This document shows positions 36,071 through 44,980 of a stretch of 64,000 nt of DNA, one piece after another. The DNA is from Pseudomaricurvus alcaniphilus. Lineage in GTDB: Bacteria; Pseudomonadota; Gammaproteobacteria; Pseudomonadales; Cellvibrionaceae. Numbering within the stretch: the first letter of the stretch is position 1; each line of letters opens with the position of its first letter. The notes beneath the pieces were generated by a model. The model had not been told where the DNA came from. It saw only the letters and a list, made by a program, of their open reading frames with translations, and made no database searches. Where the stretch lies: positions 744,001 through 808,000 of the forward strand of contig NZ_JAAOIX010000001.1 in assembly GCF_011440395.1 (NCBI RefSeq), in the 5' to 3' direction. Made by a program: the position numbers and the translations under genes.

Positions 36071-37071
36071 TGAAAGTTGCAATCAACGGTTTTGGACGGA
36101 TCGGTCGTTCGGTCTTCAGGATCCTGGAAAATGTCGAAGGCATAGACATCGTTGCCGTCAATGATTTGTTCGACCCTGACGCGCTGCGTTACCTGTTGAA
36201 CTACGACACCATTATGGGGCCTTTTGGCAAGGCGCTGAAACTGGAAGACGGACACTTTGTCACCCCCAAGGGGCGCACCAAGTTGCTCTGTGAGCGGGAC
36301 CCCGCCGCCCTGCCCTGGGCTGAATTGGGCATCGATGTCGTGGTCGAATCCACCGGCGTGTTTCGCAAGCGCTCGCAACTCGAAATGCACCTGACCGCCG
36401 GCGCCAAACGCGTAGTGCTGACAGTGCCCGCCGGAGAACCCATCGATTACACGGTGGTCCTCGGGGTCAACGATAACGGCTTGAAGCCGGAGCATCGCAT
36501 TGTCTCCAATGCCAGTTGCACCACCAATTGCCTGGCGCCGATGGCGAAAGTCCTGAACGACAATTTCGGTATCGTCGAAGGTGTCATCAATACCGTGCAC
36601 GCCTACACCAATGACCAGCGCCTGGCCGACGTACCGCACTCCGATTGGCGCCGCAGTCGCGCCGCGGCTGAAAACGTTATTCCCACCTCCACCGGCGCAG
36701 CGAAGGCCGTGGGCGAAGTGCTGCCCGACCTGAAAGGCCGCTTGCACGGCATAGCAGCCAGGGTACCGGTGCCGGATGGATCGGTGGTAGACCTGTTTGT
36801 GAAACTGAAGAAGTCGATCACGGTCGACGATATCAATGCCGCGGTGAAAGCTGCCGCAGCCACACCGGAACTGAGCGGTATTCTGGAATACAGCGACCGG
36901 CCAATGGTGTCGTCCGATATTATCGGCAACTCCCATTCCTCGATCTACGATGCCAGTTTCACCTCGGTGATTCACGGCGACTACCTGCGCGTACTCAACT
37001 GGTACGACAACGAATGGGGCTATTCCAGTCGCGTCTGTGATCTGCTGAAACGCTTCAGCCAGTGGCAGTAA
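36070..37071 (+). CDS. gap: Glyceraldehyde-3-phosphate dehydrogenase
   Basis: A 333-residue glycolytic enzyme. It has the NAD-binding INGFGRIGRSV at the N-terminus, catalytic Cys150 in SNASCTTNCLAP, His177 in NTVHAYTNDQ, the phosphate-site STGAAKAVGEVLP, and WYDNEWGYS near the C-terminus. The ATG overlaps the stop of the GAPDH-like gene by one base (TAATG). A strong terminator follows at 37081. The paired arrangement with an inactive paralogue is unusual. Confidence 0.96.
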   Translation: MKVAINGFGRIGRSVFRILENVEGIDIVAVNDLFDPDALRYLLNYDTIMGPFGKALKLEDGHFVTPKGRTKLLCERDPAALPWAELGIDVVVESTGVFRKRSQLEMHLTAGAKRVVLTVPAGEPIDYTVVLGVNDNGLKPEHRIVSNASCTTNCLAPMAKVLNDNFGIVEGVINTVHAYTNDQRLADVPHSDWRRSRAAAENVIPTSTGAAKAVGEVLPDLKGRLHGIAARVPVPDGSVVDLFVKLKKSITVDDINAAVKAAAATPELSGILEYSDRPMVSSDIIGNSHSSIYDASFTSVIHGDYLRVLNWYDNEWGYSSRVCDLLKRFSQWQ

Positions 37072-37080
37072 AATCCAGTG

Positions 37081-37118
37081 CGGCAGCTACCGGGTTTTTT
37101 CTTTGCCGGTAGCTGCCG
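37081..37118 (+). terminator. Terminator of the gap operon
   Basis: A perfect 13-bp stem (CGGCAGCTACCGG with its complement) and a T-rich 12-base loop begin 10 bp after the gap stop. No U-run follows the stem. Confidence 0.75.
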
Positions 37119-37159
37119 CCTGAATTAATGGTTTGCCCAAGTCAAAATCAACGCAATCA

Positions 37160-37214
37160 AAGGTGCCAGAGTCATTGATTTCTTAAAACAGAAAATCAAT
37201 GACTCTGGCACCTT
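37160..37214. repeat. 22-bp inverted repeat (REP-like hairpin)
   Basis: Arms of AAGGTGCCAGAGTCATTGATTT and its complement (22 bp, perfect) flank an 11-base loop in the gap between gap and the next minus-strand gene. The GTGCCAGAGTC wording resembles REP sequences mobilised by REP-associated transposases in gammaproteobacteria; that link is inference. Confidence 0.75.
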
Positions 37215-37274
37215 CAATCTCATCACCCCATTGATCTTTTCGGGTAAATACCACCTAATCTGAAGAACCGCGCT

Positions 37275-37643
37275 TCAGCGCGTGCGTTTCCGGTACAGCT
37301 TGACGGCCTTCCGGCCCCCCTTCTTATAAGACTCCTTCTGTTTTTCCTGTAACTGGTCGGAGAGCAGGGCCGGGTCATCGGGGCTGGGCAGCAGCACCCG
37401 ATAAATGAGTTGCAGGCGCTCGCCATCGCAGTCGAAGCAAACTCTTTCCGGTACCGCTTCAGTATCCGTGACCTGCTGTAACAATGTTCGCGCGACCTCA
37501 TCCGGGTGGACACCGTCGTTCAGCGCGGCATGTGGCAGCACCAACCACGGCGCAGAAGCAGCGGGCAACGCAAGCGCAAACAATCCTTTGGCGTCATACC
37601 CCAGCACCACGAGAACCACATCAACCGGTAAAGACACAAGCAC
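37275..37643 (-). CDS. Small protein of unknown function at the left border of the fructan island
   Basis: A 122-residue protein with a basic C-terminus (KKGGRKAVKLYRKR). The middle (FALALPAASAPWLVLPHAAL, then HPDEVARTLLQQVTD) is faintly like the start of a Nudix or NrtR-type fold, but no Nudix box is present, so I assign no function. Its first 33 codons lie in a 102-bp sequence repeated at 60487-60588, where only this N-terminal part survives. The gene's native upstream region is therefore probably the one now at 60.6 kb. Confidence 0.65.
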   Translation of the reverse strand: MLVSLPVDVVLVVLGYDAKGLFALALPAASAPWLVLPHAALNDGVHPDEVARTLLQQVTDTEAVPERVCFDCDGERLQLIYRVLLPSPDDPALLSDQLQEKQKESYKKGGRKAVKLYRKRTR

Positions 37644-37646
37644 ACC
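37545..37646. repeat. 102-bp direct repeat, left copy
   Basis: From CCACGG to CACACC it aligns without gaps to 60487-60588 with four mismatches (98/102), in the same orientation. The two copies bracket the whole fructan-utilisation region. Similarity stops abruptly on both sides. Confidence 0.92.
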
Positions 37647-37974
37647 CTAAAAATTAAACATTTACAACCAACCTGGGAGTTGTCAATGAAGTATCGTCAA
37701 CAATCGAGAAGACCACATCATGGGCAATGCCACAATAACTGCAGACAAGGATACAACACCGTCAAACTGGAACAATAGATACCGACATAAAGATTGCCTA
37801 TCTACGATTTTCGTCTTGCCCCTATGCTGCATCAATGTCCCATAAAAGCCGGCACTGGTAATCAAGGGATTTAATTCAATGAGGGGCAGGTCAATGGAGG
37901 ACAGAATTCATTAAAGCCAGGGTCGATTGAGTTATATACGCAATCAATCGACCCTTACCTCAATTGTATCTTAC
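37647..37974. other. Left margin of the island, with a hairpin after the GH32 gene
   Basis: No convincing gene; a 60-codon open frame on the minus strand (37683-37865) has no recognisable features. Positions 37919-37955 form a perfect 12-bp hairpin (AGGGTCGATTGA with its complement) 20 bp past the stop of the minus-strand GH32 gene, and it is likely its terminator, although only a weak TTTAAT follows. Confidence 0.6.
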
Positions 37975-40008
37975 TTACTTTTTCTGGCGCCAAATCGATT
38001 TCAACGTGTACAGGTCAGCGTCCACCTCAACCGGGCCGTCACTATTGAGCGCCACACTGGTGTAGGGCTGGGCGGGAAAAACCTGTGCAGTCAGTACCGT
38101 CTCCCCGTCATTGATAAAAACCTCAATCGAGGAGTGATCAACGAAAACTCGCAGCGACACCTCGCTTGTTTCCCCCACAATAGGGGCCTTCTGTACGCTG
38201 GCAAACGACCGGGCGAAATCCACCTTGCCCGATTGGGTGCGATCCAGAATGTATACGCCCTCCTGCCGATCAATAGTGAACAGAGTCTGTTGGTTTTGCT
38301 CATTGGCCAGTGTCAGCGCCACCGTCGATGCTTGCAGGGTATCCAGTTTGAGTTCGATCTCAAGGGTGCCAGTGTTACCCTGCAACATTTGCCCCAAATC
38401 CAGTGTTCCGTCGAACGTGGTGCTTTCGACACTCGCCTTTCTATGGCGCAATTTTTCCAGCTCCCGCACAGGCTGGGAGTGCAGCCTGAACCCCTGGTCA
38501 GCTTGATTCAGCAGCAACGTGCGCGGCAAGGTCATGGCGCTGCGCCAGCGCTCCGTTGGCGTACTGGTGGCATAGTCCCAGTTGCTCATCCAGCCGATAA
38601 ACAATCGCCGACCATCTTCGGCAGGGACGTCAGACCAGGTAACGCCCGCGTAGTTATCGGTGCCGTAATCGAGCCACAGCGCGGATTCCTGCTGCGGCTG
38701 CGCGGCCTTCTCGGTAAACACAATGTTGTCTATGTAGGTGTAGCCCCAGCGGCCATCGGCCTGGTCAACGATCTCCAGTTGCGCTTGCTGACCCTTAAAC
38801 TCACTGACATCCCAGCTCGCCGCCTGCATCACCTGGGAATTATTGCCAGCGGCACGGCGTACCACCTTGCCGTCAACCAACAGTCGCATCCCCTGTAAGT
38901 CCTTATCAGCACCGCCGCCAATATAAAAATTGATAAAGGGCTGCGCAATGGTAAAACTCTTCGAGCGGAGCGAGCCAGTACCCGCTGTTCCCCGGCCCTC
39001 AGTGGAGACAAACATTTTGCCATGAATGGCCTTGTCGACGAGGGAGAACTCTACCGGCTGGCTTTTCACTGTATCGCCGCTAACAGTCCAGCGTGACAGG
39101 GACTCCTCGAAGTCCTCGAACATTTTTCCCTTCGGGAAAATAGCCGGCACGACTTTGAGATTCTGCAGGCTGGGATCTACCTTAAAGTGGGTACCGTCGA
39201 AATCACCAACGAAGTACTGGGTTGCGGTGCCACCGTTGGGAGAACCGGCAATTATACTCACCAGCAGTACGTATTTGCTTTCATCTGATCCGGCCACCGG
39301 TATTTCAACCAGCTCAGGGCACTCCCACACCCCCCCGTGCACACCCCAATCACGTCCAAAATCACTTTCAAAATCCCAGCTCTTGAGGTCTTTGGAGGAA
39401 TAAAAACTTACCCGGTTCTTGACCGCCAGCGTCATAATCCATTTTTTCCCGGGGGCATACCAGAACACCTTGGGATCTCGAAAATCCCGATCTCCCATAT
39501 TGTCTAACACAGGGTTGCCGCCATACTTGGTCCAGGAGCGCCCGTTGTCCAGGCTATAAGCGATACCCTGGGTCTGGAAATCGCTGCCACCAAAGTCGTG
39601 CGCCAGATGGTCGTGGTAAGTATAAATTGCCACCAGCGGGGGGTTATCCTCACTCCCGAAACCGGAAGTATTGTGCCAGTCAACAACCGCGCTGCCGGAA
39701 AAGATGGTGCCGAATCGATCCGGGTAGAGCGCGATGGGCAGGTGTTCCCAGTACACCAGATCTTTGCTGACCGCATGCCCCCAATGCATCGGCCCCCAGA
39801 CATTGCCGTAGGGGTGATACTGGTAAAACAGATGGTATTCACCCTGGTAGTAAACCATACCGTTGGGGTCATTCATCCACTTTTGCGGCGGGGTAAAATG
39901 AAACTGCGGCCGGTAGAGCTCCTGGTAGAGGTCCTCTGGCAGAGGTGATTCGGCCTGCGCAACACCAGCGAGCAGTAGCGCGGTTAGCAAGGTAAGCAAT
40001 ATCTTCAT
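37975..40008 (-). CDS. Secreted GH32 fructosidase with an inserted beta-sandwich module
   Basis: A 677-residue exported beta-fructosidase (levanase or inulinase type). The signal peptide ends near residue 19 (VAQA). The catalytic triad is intact: nucleophile Asp47 in WMNDPNG, Asp178 in DFRDP and acid/base Glu229 in WECPE. Between the fourth and fifth propeller blades, about residues 296-437, sits an extra module (FEDFEESLSRWTVSGD, FINFYIGGG, SWDVSEFKGQQA, WGYTYIDNI) related to the Cys-Cys modules of the neighbouring proteins but without the cysteines. The C-terminal GH32 sandwich has RVFVDHSSIEVFINDG. I start at 40008 because the signal peptide begins there. It lies 31 bp after the transporter gene. 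Confidence 0.93.
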   Translation of the reverse strand: MKILLTLLTALLLAGVAQAESPLPEDLYQELYRPQFHFTPPQKWMNDPNGMVYYQGEYHLFYQYHPYGNVWGPMHWGHAVSKDLVYWEHLPIALYPDRFGTIFSGSAVVDWHNTSGFGSEDNPPLVAIYTYHDHLAHDFGGSDFQTQGIAYSLDNGRSWTKYGGNPVLDNMGDRDFRDPKVFWYAPGKKWIMTLAVKNRVSFYSSKDLKSWDFESDFGRDWGVHGGVWECPELVEIPVAGSDESKYVLLVSIIAGSPNGGTATQYFVGDFDGTHFKVDPSLQNLKVVPAIFPKGKMFEDFEESLSRWTVSGDTVKSQPVEFSLVDKAIHGKMFVSTEGRGTAGTGSLRSKSFTIAQPFINFYIGGGADKDLQGMRLLVDGKVVRRAAGNNSQVMQAASWDVSEFKGQQAQLEIVDQADGRWGYTYIDNIVFTEKAAQPQQESALWLDYGTDNYAGVTWSDVPAEDGRRLFIGWMSNWDYATSTPTERWRSAMTLPRTLLLNQADQGFRLHSQPVRELEKLRHRKASVESTTFDGTLDLGQMLQGNTGTLEIELKLDTLQASTVALTLANEQNQQTLFTIDRQEGVYILDRTQSGKVDFARSFASVQKAPIVGETSEVSLRVFVDHSSIEVFINDGETVLTAQVFPAQPYTSVALNSDGPVEVDADLYTLKSIWRQKK

Positions 40009-40039
40009 AAGTAACTCTCGATTCTCTTTGTTTGTCTTG

Positions 40040-41377
40040 TTACACCAAATGATGTTCGTAAACATCCTTACCCAGGTCTTCCAGTGAACGTCCCTTGGTT
40101 TCCGGCATCATGAACAACACATACAGCAACTGTAGTACCATCATGGCGGCAAAGAAGATGAATATTGCGGTGGGCTCGAAACGGCTCAGGAAGAACGGCA
40201 TTACCAGGGTAATGACCGCGGCAAATACCCAGTGTGTTCCGGCCCCCAAAGACTGACCGGTGGCACGCACGCTGTTGGGAAAGATTTCGGCAATAAACAC
40301 CCAGATCACTGCCCCCTGGCCGACGGCATGGGAGGCAATAAACACGAACACAAATAACACCACCAGCATGCCACCGGCGCCACTGTAAAACGCCCAGGCA
40401 ACCACCGACAGCGACACGATGTAACCGATCGATCCAATCAGCATCAGGGTCTTGCGACCCACGTTGTCGATCAGGTAAAGCCCCAGCATGGTAAACGCCA
40501 GGTTAGTCAACCCGATACCGGCGCTGGAGAGTAGTGCCGAACTGGCGTCCAGACCGGCCAACTCGAACACCCGCGGCGCGAAATAGATAATGAAGTTTAT
40601 GCCCGACAACTGGTTGAAGGCGGCAATCAGAAAGGCCAGTAGAATAGGGAAGGCATAAACCTTATTGTACAGGTGGTCCTTCTGGTGCTGCTGGGCGTCA
40701 GCCTCGATCCGTGCAACCAATTTATCAACATTCTCACTCTCACCCACAGCCTCGCCAATCTGCTGCAATACAGCCCTGCCCCCCTCAACGTCATTTTTGC
40801 GACGTATCAACCAGCGCGGGCTTTCCGGCACGCCCGTCACCATCAGCAGGAAAATCGCCGCCGGAACGACCTCGATACCCAGCATAACGCGCCAGTTTAA
40901 TCCGACCCACTCGGCCACCAGATAATTGGAGAGGAATGCAATTAGAATGCCGAACACAATCTGGAACTGGTAGGTGGCCACCAGTCGGCCGCGAATTTTG
41001 GCCGGGGCAATCTCAGAGATATATGCTGGCACCGCAATCGACGATGCGCCCACACCCAACCCGCCGATAAAGCGAAAAAAGGAAAACGTGTACGGATCTG
41101 GCGCAATCGCGGAACCCAGCGCAGACACCAAGTACAACACTCCGACACCGATCAGGGTTATCTTCCTGCCCAGTGCATCACAGGGAATACTGCCGGCGAG
41201 GGCCCCAATTACCGTACCCCAAAGCGCCGATGACATAATGAAAGCACCGTGAAACAGCGGGCTGGTTTGCCATAGTTCCTGGATTGGCTTGTCAGCCCCG
41301 GAGATAACCGCAGTATCAAAACCAAAGAGAAAGCCCGCCACGGAAACCGTGAGAGACCAGTAGACGATTTTATTCAT
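40040..41377 (-). CDS. Sugar porter family MFS transporter
   Basis: A 445-residue 12-helix hexose-type transporter of the GLUT/XylE family. Hallmarks are GFLFGFDTAVISGA in helix 1, DALGRK and DNVGRKT loop motifs, PESPRWL after helix 6, QLSGIN in helix 7 and PETKGRSLE at the end. It should bring fructose or a small fructoside across the inner membrane. A Met at 41389 is an alternative start, but the one at 41377 has a better upstream GGTG. It is co-oriented with the GH32 gene downstream and is probably in its operon. No fructokinase is nearby. Confidence 0.9.
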   Translation of the reverse strand: MNKIVYWSLTVSVAGFLFGFDTAVISGADKPIQELWQTSPLFHGAFIMSSALWGTVIGALAGSIPCDALGRKITLIGVGVLYLVSALGSAIAPDPYTFSFFRFIGGLGVGASSIAVPAYISEIAPAKIRGRLVATYQFQIVFGILIAFLSNYLVAEWVGLNWRVMLGIEVVPAAIFLLMVTGVPESPRWLIRRKNDVEGGRAVLQQIGEAVGESENVDKLVARIEADAQQHQKDHLYNKVYAFPILLAFLIAAFNQLSGINFIIYFAPRVFELAGLDASSALLSSAGIGLTNLAFTMLGLYLIDNVGRKTLMLIGSIGYIVSLSVVAWAFYSGAGGMLVVLFVFVFIASHAVGQGAVIWVFIAEIFPNSVRATGQSLGAGTHWVFAAVITLVMPFFLSRFEPTAIFIFFAAMMVLQLLYVLFMMPETKGRSLEDLGKDVYEHHLV

Positions 41378-41539
41378 AGGTACACCCATTAGTGTCCGGA
41401 TAAATTTTTAATAAATTTAATTGGTTGGAAAAAATGCCATTCCCCGCGCCCACCAGAAACTGGCGTTTCCGGACGGATACCAGGAGGCAAACGCCTTAGC
41501 CTGTTAGTTCGTTGGCGATCTATGCCGCAATGTGTATGA

Positions 41540-44500
41540 CTATTTAGCAAAGCGGTTTAATTCTTTTATTTCAATTATGCCACTGATTGCCTGCACACCA
41601 ACTTTGTATTCTGCCAGCTGATAGAGCCTGAAGCTGAGCGCTTTATCCTGATTAATATACAAGCTACCAACACCATTTTCAGGATGTAGGAACAATTCAA
41701 GCTGGATGCCTTGTTGAGCATTTAACTCAATCGGGACACGTGCCAACTCTGTTACCTGCTCTGCGTTTTTAGAAAGCAAACGTGCCAGCTGCTTCTCGCT
41801 GTCCAGTTCAATCAAATAATGAACCTGACTGTCAGCCTGCGCAAACACAACCGCAAGCTTGGCATTTTCTTTATTACTGGTCAGGTCTACTTGCAGCAAG
41901 TTCATACTGTCAAAGGCAGGTAGCAATATTTGTGCGCCTGGCGTCTGAAATATATTGCCATTGTTCATCTGTAGTTTGGCTTTATCATTCTTTGATTCAC
42001 TCTGCACCGAGTCATGCTGAACAACGCCGGAACTGGTTTCCATGTCTTCAACAGATAGAGGACGATTGAGCTGCTGACGCAACTTGTCCGGCAATTTTAC
42101 CGCAAGATTGCCATTTTCCGTTGCATGCAGCTGATGCACCATCAAATCTCCGCCCCACCTGGGATCCGCACCATCGTTGCGGCCGTCTGTATGAGGTACC
42201 CAGCCAAATAACAAGCGTTCAATTTCATTACCTGCCGAACGCGCAGCATAGAAATAACGGCCATCAAGCTGGTCATCGTTTGCCTTAACCCAGTCACCAT
42301 TGTCGTTAACCAGATATTTGACTACGGGCGATTCATTGCGTTGGTCGGAATAAACGATATAGGGTGTACTAGACAATTCAAAATACTCAGGTACTTCCAG
42401 ATTCAGTGGAGAGTTTTCACGGTATAAGGGCGGCTGCGCTGTCCAGCTGGATAAATCGTTTGACGTATACAAACCAATTACGGCTTGCCCGTAATAGCGA
42501 GAAGTGATGAGCATCCAGTAACGCTGTTCATCCTGATTCCAAAAAACAAACGGGTCGCGGAAATCATAATCGCTATATCCATAGGTACCGGTAAAAGTAT
42601 CAGTCTCAATGGTTTGCCAACTTTTCAAGGTATTGTCGCTTGCTACTGCGTGCATCACAGCTTCAACCGGAGAATGGTTTACGTTATGGCCTGTATAGAA
42701 CAGGTGGTACTGGCCGTTCTGGTCTTTGATGACACTGCCAGAACCAGTCCATTGATCTTGTTTACTGCTGTCAGCCGAAGCGCCTAAAACCTGTTCCGGG
42801 AACGTTGAAGTTAACAAATCTGTGGTTTTGCTTAAATACCAGGAGTGATAACCTGAGTTTTGCAGATAATACAGATAGAACTCACCATCCTCATAATATG
42901 GATTGGCATCACCCATATTGAGCTGCAATGGTACGGTATGACCTTCAACCTGGCTCACAATCGCACTTGCGACCGGGGTCACAGCTGCCTGCTCTGCCTG
43001 ACGAATTTCGTCTACCAGAATAAAAGGTAAACTGCCGTCGTTGACTGAATTATCATGCAAATCAATAATTTCGATAGTGGCTTGCTGATTGATCAGGCCG
43101 GATACATCCCAGCTCTGCCAGTCCAGCTCAGCAACCGAACCATTGCCGGTTGCCTGACGAACCACTTTGCCATTGACTCTTAGCACTACCGCTGTCGCGT
43201 GTGAATGACCAAAAACATTAGTACCACCACCTGTGAGAAAATTTATGTACGGCAGCGTGATAGCAAATTCAGGTGTAATCAATCGGCCAGTCGTCTCTTC
43301 ACCATACCAGCTTCCAATACTGTCGGCCTCATTGGCAAAACCTTGGCCGAAACTGGCAAATACACGATCGCCAACATGCTTGCCTATGTCGCTAGCCCAC
43401 AACCCGCCATCAAAACGGACAAAGTCACCATAAGCCTGAAAACCATGTTCGTGAAATCCATCAAAGCGGCCACAACAAAATTCGAAACCAGCAATATTCT
43501 GCAGTGGGAAATCCAGACGCTTAAATGCTGCAATACCCTCGGACTCCGGATTGCTGGCGACATTAGCAGCTTGTAGATCAACTTTACTATTGACATCTGG
43601 TGTTACCAGCGCTGAATCTGCGGCGCGAAACTGATCTGCCAGCAGGTACGGTAGACTGTTATCCGAATTGTCATCCGGGTGCAGATCAATAAAGCGTAAT
43701 CTGGCCGTCTGGCCGACAATTTCACTGACATCCCAACTGGTCCAGTAAAGCTGATTTTGCTGATTGCTGCCACTGGCGTGGCGTACAACCTGGTTATTTA
43801 CCAGCAGTACGACTGCAGTTGCATTGGCTGCATCAAACCTGTTTTTTCCGCCGCCAATCAGAAAATTAATAAAATTGTGGTTAATGGTAAATTCCGGGCT
43901 GTCCAGTGTGCCGGTAGCTTTACCACCGAGTTGCTCCGCACTGGTATCCTGGTCGTCAGAGTAACCGTCACCATAACTTGAGAAAATACGTTCATCGATC
44001 GCACCATTGATACTCGTGGCCCAAAAACCACCATCGAGTTGATCAAAATCTCCTGTAGCATTGCCGAACCCATGCTCCTGGTAGGTATCAAAACCTCCGC
44101 AGCAAAATTCAAACCCGGATAAATCCAATGCATAGCCAGAGCCGAACAATGGAATTCCTGCGTTTTCCGGATTGACATAACTCGCGACTGAAGGTTCTAC
44201 TGCTGCGAGTTCGGCAGCGCGAAATTCATCGGCCAATAAATAGGGTAATTGGGTATCTGAATCGTCTGCAGGGTGCATATCGATTAGCAGAATATAGGCG
44301 TTTTGTCCTTGATACTCCGCCACATCCCAGCTTTGCCAATTGAGCTGATATGGCTGATCATCACCGCTGGCATGTCGTACCCATTCACCATCCACGACCA
44401 GTACAGCTGAAGTTGCATTAACTTGATCAAAGCGGTTACTACCACCACCAATTTTAAAATTAATATAGGTTTTATCTATGGTAAATTCAGGCGTGCGAAT

Positions 44501-44875
44501 ACTACCAGTGGCTTGCCAGCCGATGTGTTGCGCACTGGTATCCCAATCACCATCAAAACCGTCACCATAACTGGCAAACGCACGTTGCCCAATAGCACCA
44601 TTTATATCTGCAGCCCATTGGCCGCCGTCCAACTTGATAAAGTCGCCAGTGGCCTGAGAAAATCCGTGTTCTTGGTAAGTATCAAATCCACCACAACAAA
44701 ATTCGAAACCAGCGATGTTTTGCTCCGGATAAGCAGCTCGCGTAAACAGTGAGTAACCTTCTGTTTCTGGCTGTGTTGTAAGCTGAACACTGGCAAATAC
44801 AGGTTGTAATCCTGTGATTGCCAATGTAAATAGGCCCACCCTTGTTAAACTGCTGGTGTTGAGTTTATTTATCAT
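41540..44875 (-). CDS. Large secreted GH32-like protein with three N-terminal Cys-Cys modules
   Basis: A 1111-residue protein. The signal peptide covers about residues 1-28. Three tandem modules lie at about 54-225, 253-420 and 461-630; each opens with FEFCCG and contains GDF..LDGG.WA, INF.-GGG, SWDV and LPYLLAD-type motifs. A distant GH32-type five-bladed domain follows (about 645-935). Its triad appears to be Asp656 (GDANP), Asp774 (FRDP) and Glu827 (LEVPE), differing from the usual NDPN and EC motifs; the RYFYAARSAG and FGW stretch fits the GH32 branch seen in Bacteroidetes. A C-terminal sandwich ends SFRLYQLAEYKVGV. It probably binds and cuts fructan outside the inner membrane. It is a paralogue of the next gene. 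Confidence 0.85.
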   Translation of the reverse strand: MINKLNTSSLTRVGLFTLAITGLQPVFASVQLTTQPETEGYSLFTRAAYPEQNIAGFEFCCGGFDTYQEHGFSQATGDFIKLDGGQWAADINGAIGQRAFASYGDGFDGDWDTSAQHIGWQATGSIRTPEFTIDKTYINFKIGGGSNRFDQVNATSAVLVVDGEWVRHASGDDQPYQLNWQSWDVAEYQGQNAYILLIDMHPADDSDTQLPYLLADEFRAAELAAVEPSVASYVNPENAGIPLFGSGYALDLSGFEFCCGGFDTYQEHGFGNATGDFDQLDGGFWATSINGAIDERIFSSYGDGYSDDQDTSAEQLGGKATGTLDSPEFTINHNFINFLIGGGKNRFDAANATAVVLLVNNQVVRHASGSNQQNQLYWTSWDVSEIVGQTARLRFIDLHPDDNSDNSLPYLLADQFRAADSALVTPDVNSKVDLQAANVASNPESEGIAAFKRLDFPLQNIAGFEFCCGRFDGFHEHGFQAYGDFVRFDGGLWASDIGKHVGDRVFASFGQGFANEADSIGSWYGEETTGRLITPEFAITLPYINFLTGGGTNVFGHSHATAVVLRVNGKVVRQATGNGSVAELDWQSWDVSGLINQQATIEIIDLHDNSVNDGSLPFILVDEIRQAEQAAVTPVASAIVSQVEGHTVPLQLNMGDANPYYEDGEFYLYYLQNSGYHSWYLSKTTDLLTSTFPEQVLGASADSSKQDQWTGSGSVIKDQNGQYHLFYTGHNVNHSPVEAVMHAVASDNTLKSWQTIETDTFTGTYGYSDYDFRDPFVFWNQDEQRYWMLITSRYYGQAVIGLYTSNDLSSWTAQPPLYRENSPLNLEVPEYFELSSTPYIVYSDQRNESPVVKYLVNDNGDWVKANDDQLDGRYFYAARSAGNEIERLLFGWVPHTDGRNDGADPRWGGDLMVHQLHATENGNLAVKLPDKLRQQLNRPLSVEDMETSSGVVQHDSVQSESKNDKAKLQMNNGNIFQTPGAQILLPAFDSMNLLQVDLTSNKENAKLAVVFAQADSQVHYLIELDSEKQLARLLSKNAEQVTELARVPIELNAQQGIQLELFLHPENGVGSLYINQDKALSFRLYQLAEYKVGVQAISGIIEIKELNRFAK

Positions 44876-44980
44876 ATTTATGTTCTCTTTGGCTTTGCCT
44901 GAACATCTCAGCATTTGTTCGTATTTAGCTTTGACAATAATTGCCGACCACGCATCAAAGATACGTAGTCGGCACTATGG

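Noticed and set aside
35701-36975. A 424-codon antisense frame over the two GAPDH genes
   Set aside because: Both sense genes have clear family motifs and coupled starts; the antisense product resembles nothing.
37683-37865. A 60-codon minus-strand frame in the island margin
   Set aside because: No ribosome site, no recognisable sequence and no partner; probably chance.
41470-41500. A GGC...TTAGCC stretch before the sugar porter as a further LacI operator
   Set aside because: The half-sites have the wrong spacing and only one arm matches; too weak to claim.
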